Below are positions 4,603 through 7,885 of a stretch of DNA of 7,885 nt, one piece after another. The stretch spans positions 1-7,885 of the forward strand of contig JAITAE010000213.1 in assembly GCA_031284295.1 (NCBI GenBank), written 5' to 3'. Each line of letters starts with the position of its first letter. Positions within the stretch are counted from its first letter, which is position 1. The position numbers were made by a program, and so were the translations under genes. The stretch is from Spirochaetaceae bacterium. GTDB taxonomy: Bacteria > Spirochaetota > Spirochaetia > Treponematales > Breznakiellaceae. The notes beneath the pieces were generated by a model. It did no database searches and was not told the origin of the DNA. It saw only the letters and a program-made list of their open reading frames with translations.

Positions 4603-6357
4603 CTAATGATGACCGCCGCTGTGACCCGCGTAGTGGATGTGCCAGTTCTCGTGTTCGGCGTGTTCGCCGCCCATCAAGTCGTGCCATTCCTTCATAACGG
4701 GGTTTTCTTCGACGCTGGCGTACGTGTACTCCTTGTCGGCTAGGTATAAACCTTTGGCGCGTTCGGCCTTGACATCCCAGCTTGCGGGAGGCTGACCGCC
4801 GCCACCTATACAGCCACCGGGGCAGGCCATCACTTCAACAAAGTCAAAGTGCTCGCCGTCCTTTATCCGCTGAATTATGGCGTCCGCGTTGGCAAGCCCG
4901 GAAACAACGGCCACTTTTAGCACGATGTCGCCCAGCTTTATGTCGGCGGTTTTGATGCCATCCACCAGTGCGCCAGCCTTGGCGTCGGGGCGCGGAATAC
5001 CGCGTATGCCCGACTCGGCAACGGCGAGGTAGTTTTCGGGGGTGTCCAGTTTCAGCACATAGAGCGCATAGCGCAACGCCGCTTCCATAACGCCGCCGGA
5101 AACACCGAAGATGACCGCCGCGCCCGTCGTGTTGCCCCATTTGCCTTCGATCGCCTCAGGCTCGATTTTCGCATAGTCTATGCCCGCTTCCTTTATCATA
5201 CGGATCACTTCTTGCGAGGTAAGCACAAACTCGACATAGTGCTTGCCGTCCTTCTCAAACTCGTGGCGCGAAGCCTCGTACTTCTTAGCGACACAGGGCA
5301 TGATCGCTCCGCGTACCGCATTCACGTTATCGCCGTCTTTGCGGTAAGTGCCGGAGTAAAGCTGCATCGGCGAGCGTGTCGTTGATACATGCGGCATAAC
5401 TTCGGGATGGTGTTTTTCGACATACTGAATCCATGCAGGGCAGCAGGATGTAAACAACGGCCATTCCGGTTTGGTTTCCAGCCGCTTGAGCAACTCGGCG
5501 GCCTCTTGGATGATCGTCATGTCGGCGGCGGTATTCGTATCGTACACCTCGTCAAAACCTATGCGGCGCAACGCGGCAACGAGCCTGCCAAACGTGTTTT
5601 CTTCCGGCGGTATGCCGAAAGCGTTGCCAACCGCCACACGGACGGCGGGCGCTATCTGGACGGATACCTTCACCTTTTTGTCGTCGATCAGCTTCATCAC
5701 GCGCTTTGTTTCGTTCTTTATCGTGAGCGCGCCGGTCGGACAGACAGCCGCGCACTGACCACAGCCAACACAGACCGAGGAACCGAGTTCTTTTTCGCCG
5801 ACGCAGGCCACGACCATCTCGCTGCCGCGGTGGGCAAAATCGATGGCGCCGACCTTCTGAATCTCGTTACACATACGGATACAACATCCGCACATGATAC
5901 ACTTGCTCGTATCCTTTGTGATACAGGACGATGATGCGTCGAGTTTGGGTTCCGGGTTATGTTGCGGGTAACGGACTCCGGTAATGCCGTACCTGTCGGC
6001 AAAGGCCTGCAACTTGCAACGTTGGTTGTTGTCGCAGGTAGTGCAGTCACGACAGTGGTTAGCGAGCAATAACTCAAGGATGTTCCGGCGGTACATACGG
6101 AGTTTTTCCGTGTTTGTCTTTATCACCATGCCGGGTTTTGGAAGCAGCGAGCACGACGAATCGAGCGAGCTGCGTCCCGTTCGCTGGTCAACGATTTCGA
6201 CCAGACACATACGGCAAGCGCCGTAAATGGACAGCTCCGGTGTGTAGCAGAAGGCGGGAATCTCGATACCGGCCTTTTTAGCGTGTTCCAGAACGTTTAA
6301 ACCTTTTTCCATTTCAACAGCAACGCCGTCTATTATTATAAACTGTTTATCAGCCAT
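4603..6357 (-). CDS. hydA: [FeFe] hydrogenase catalytic subunit HydA (modular, bifurcating type)
   Basis: Cytoplasmic enzyme that reduces protons or oxidises H2 at an H-cluster; with HydB and HydC it is expected to use NADH and ferredoxin together. The 584 residues contain: an N-terminal 2Fe-2S domain (C37, C48, C51, C69); the His-Cys cluster H101-C105-C108-C114; two 4Fe-4S ferredoxin motifs (C153/156/159/163 and C196/199/202/206); and the H domain. H-cluster motifs are L1 TSCCPAW (303-309, with C305 the likely proton relay and C306 a ligand), L2 MPCVAKKYE (353-361, C355) and L3 EVMACPGGCIGGGGQP (508-523, C512 and C516). All catalytic cysteines are present, so it should be active. It ends at the family's usual HxHY region plus a short tail (AGHSGGHH); eight His fall in residues 559-584. 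It lacks the extra C-terminal 2Fe-2S domain of Thermotoga HydA. The ATG start has a GAGGAGG box (6364-6370) six bases upstream, inside hydB, suggesting translational coupling. No maturase genes (hydE, hydF, hydG) are in the window. Confidence 0.97.
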   Translation of the reverse strand: MADKQFIIIDGVAVEMEKGLNVLEHAKKAGIEIPAFCYTPELSIYGACRMCLVEIVDQRTGRSSLDSSCSLLPKPGMVIKTNTEKLRMYRRNILELLLANHCRDCTTCDNNQRCKLQAFADRYGITGVRYPQHNPEPKLDASSSCITKDTSKCIMCGCCIRMCNEIQKVGAIDFAHRGSEMVVACVGEKELGSSVCVGCGQCAAVCPTGALTIKNETKRVMKLIDDKKVKVSVQIAPAVRVAVGNAFGIPPEENTFGRLVAALRRIGFDEVYDTNTAADMTIIQEAAELLKRLETKPEWPLFTSCCPAWIQYVEKHHPEVMPHVSTTRSPMQLYSGTYRKDGDNVNAVRGAIMPCVAKKYEASRHEFEKDGKHYVEFVLTSQEVIRMIKEAGIDYAKIEPEAIEGKWGNTTGAAVIFGVSGGVMEAALRYALYVLKLDTPENYLAVAESGIRGIPRPDAKAGALVDGIKTADIKLGDIVLKVAVVSGLANADAIIQRIKDGEHFDFVEVMACPGGCIGGGGQPPASWDVKAERAKGLYLADKEYTYASVEENPVMKEWHDLMGGEHAEHENWHIHYAGHSGGHH

Positions 6358-6358
6358 C

Positions 6359-7885
6359 TTATGCCTCCTCTTTCACGGCATCAAATTTACATTTTTCGAT
6401 ACAGGCAAAGCACTTGATGCACTTGGCCTCATCAATCACATAGTACGCCTTTTTCTTGCCTTCCAGAATCTTATCTTGCTGATGAATCGCGTCGGCGGGA
6501 CAGTTCTTGGCGCAAGCGCCGCAGCCTGAGCAGTTCGCGGGATCGATGCTGAGAGTTTTCAGCTTCTTACATTCGCCGGCGGTACATTTATGCTTGTAGA
6601 TGTGATCCTCATACTCGTTGCGGAAGCGTTTTAGCGTACTCAAAACGGGATTCGGCGCCGTTTTACCAAGACCGCAGAGCGCCGCCCTGGAAACGGTAAC
6701 GGCAAGCTCGTCCAAAAGAGCAATATCGCTGTCCTTGCCCGCGCCGTTCACGATGCGCTCAAGGATTTCAAGCATACGAAGCGTTCCTTCGCGGCACGGT
6801 ACGCACTTTCCGCACGATTCTTTCTGGGTAAACTTCATAAAGAAGCGGGCTATCTCTATCATGCAGTTCGTATCGTCCATTACTACAAGACCGCCCGAAC
6901 CTATGATCGCGCCGGCCTTAGGCACCGAGTCAAAATCCAACGGCATATCAAGATCGTCTTCAGTAAGGCATCCTCCTGAGGGGCCGCCAATCTGTACCGC
7001 CTTGAACTTTCTACCGTTTTGTATGCCGCCGCCTATATCATAGATAATCTCACGGAGCTTTGTGCCCATCGGTACTTCGATAAGGCCGGTGTTTACGATT
7101 TTGCCGGTAAGGGCAAAGGTTTTTGTGCCGGGGCTGGTTCCCGGGCCTATGCCTTTGTACCATGTAGCGCCCTTGTTTATCACGAGCGGCACATTCGCAT
7201 AGGTTTCCACATTGTTAAGCACGGTCGGTTTTTCGTACAGACCGCGTTCCGTCGAGCGGTAGCGTTTAACGCGGGGCATACCGCGCCGGCCTTCTATTGA
7301 GCCCATCAGCGCTGAACCCTCGCCGCAGACAAACGCGCCCGCGCCCCGGTATATTATCAGGTTGAAGCTGAAGTCCGTGCCAAGTATGTTATCGCCCAGC
7401 AGTCCCATCTCCGTTGCCTGCTTTATCGCCAAGCGGAGACGGTCAACAGCCCGCGGGTATTCGGCGCGGACATATATGTAACCCTGACTCGCGCCTATCG
7501 CCTTTGCCGCGATCAGCATACCCTCTATCATCTGATGGGGGACGCCTTCCATTACCGACTGATCCATGAACGCGCCGGGGTCGCCCTCGTCGCCGTTACA
7601 AACCACATATTTTGGCGAGCCCTGCGCCTTCAGCGTGTCGCCCCACTTCTGCCCGGCGGGGAAGCCCGCGCCGCCGCGTCCGCGAAGGTTACTGTCGGTA
7701 ACTTCCTTACAGACCGCTTCCGGCGTCATATCGAACAGCACTTTTTCAAACGCGCTGTAACCGCCGACCGCAAGGTATTCCTTGATGTTTTCAGCGTCAA
7801 TCTCGCCGCACTGCTCAAGTACGATACGGGTCTGCTTCTTGTAGAACGGAATCTCAGCCTTTTTGAGGATGGGTTTGCCGTCCGG
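6359..7885 (-). CDS. hydB: NuoF-like subunit (HydB) of electron-bifurcating [FeFe] hydrogenase, 5'-partial
   Basis: Cytoplasmic flavo-iron-sulfur subunit that exchanges electrons between NADH and the hydrogenase subunit HydA. The frame stays open to the window edge, giving 508 visible residues that begin PDGKPILKKAEIPFYKKQ. The GTG at 7741 is an internal Val codon, not the start. In fragment numbering the FMN/NADH motifs are GRGGAGFPAGQKW (69-81), CNGDEGDPGAF (96-106) and GAGAFVCGEGSALM (181-194). The NuoF-type 4Fe-4S ligands are ESCGKCVPC (C358, C361, C364) and C404. A Cys pair (C434, C439) precedes two C-terminal ferredoxin clusters, C452/455/458/462 and C489/492/495/499. Those C-terminal clusters separate HydB from respiratory NuoF. 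About 100-120 residues (the thioredoxin-like 2Fe-2S domain) should lie outside the window, judging by typical HydB length. The stop TAA is one base from hydA. The loop at about residues 205-216 lacks the usual Pro-Pro. NADP-specific paralogues (HndC type) cannot be excluded. Confidence 0.96.
   Translation of the reverse strand, partial: PDGKPILKKAEIPFYKKQTRIVLEQCGEIDAENIKEYLAVGGYSAFEKVLFDMTPEAVCKEVTDSNLRGRGGAGFPAGQKWGDTLKAQGSPKYVVCNGDEGDPGAFMDQSVMEGVPHQMIEGMLIAAKAIGASQGYIYVRAEYPRAVDRLRLAIKQATEMGLLGDNILGTDFSFNLIIYRGAGAFVCGEGSALMGSIEGRRGMPRVKRYRSTERGLYEKPTVLNNVETYANVPLVINKGATWYKGIGPGTSPGTKTFALTGKIVNTGLIEVPMGTKLREIIYDIGGGIQNGRKFKAVQIGGPSGGCLTEDDLDMPLDFDSVPKAGAIIGSGGLVVMDDTNCMIEIARFFMKFTQKESCGKCVPCREGTLRMLEILERIVNGAGKDSDIALLDELAVTVSRAALCGLGKTAPNPVLSTLKRFRNEYEDHIYKHKCTAGECKKLKTLSIDPANCSGCGACAKNCPADAIHQQDKILEGKKKAYYVIDEAKCIKCFACIEKCKFDAVKEEA

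Noticed and set aside
5389..5934. 181-codon plus-strand open frame
   Set aside because: It lies wholly antisense to conserved hydA codons, including the ferredoxin and L1 regions, and its translation has no recognisable motif.
7739..7741. GTG as start of hydB
   Set aside because: The frame continues upstream to the window edge with good HydB similarity (IPFYKKQTRIVLEQCGEID and following), so this is an internal Val.
1..7885. CRISPR array, tRNA, rRNA or toxin-antitoxin pair
   Set aside because: No regularly spaced repeats, no cloverleaf-like or rRNA-like sequence, and no recognisable paired small genes were seen.

Overview
The window reads as a chromosomal segment of a strictly anaerobic, hydrogen-metabolising bacterium with an outer membrane. 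All recognisable genes lie on the minus strand, so transcription runs from high to low coordinates. Evidence for the lifestyle is a NuoF-like subunit plus a modular [FeFe] hydrogenase (HydB-HydA of an electron-bifurcating type). Evidence for an outer membrane is a TonB-type protein. A spirochaete, for example a gut Treponema, would fit the gene content, moderate GC, poly-G tract and IS630 remnant. That assignment is inference from general resemblance and has not been tested.

Layout from right to left: (1) 7885-6359, hydB, cut by the window edge at its N-terminus. (2) 6357-4603, complete hydA, one base after hydB, followed by extra hairpins and a strong GC-rich terminator at 4499-4528. (3) About 4490-3615, a roughly 0.9 kb accessory gap holding several inverted repeats, a doubtful 76-residue ORF, a 14-base homopolymer (G on the coding strand) and a decayed 5' half of an IS630-family transposase. 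(4) 3614-397, a tightly packed cluster pyrB-pyrI-pyrC-tonB with gaps of 0, overlapping, and 9 bases. (5) 396-1, non-coding, with a palindromic terminator candidate and a short tandem repeat.

How the genes work together: HydB (NADH/FMN/Fe-S) and HydA (H-cluster), with a HydC expected just upstream outside the window, would couple NADH and reduced ferredoxin oxidation to H2 formation, or the reverse. PyrB and PyrI form a CTP-regulated class B aspartate carbamoyltransferase and PyrC is the next enzyme of de novo UMP synthesis. The TonB-like protein appears translationally coupled to pyrC, although it has no obvious pyrimidine role.

I see no clearly new multi-gene system. The points most worth a second look are: the IS630 remnant whose last part is fused in frame to pyrB and produces a false 92-residue N-terminal extension; the poly-G tract inside a hairpin that contains the start codon of that remnant; the cluster of inverted repeats between the remnant and the hyd terminator; and the presence of tonB in a pyr operon.
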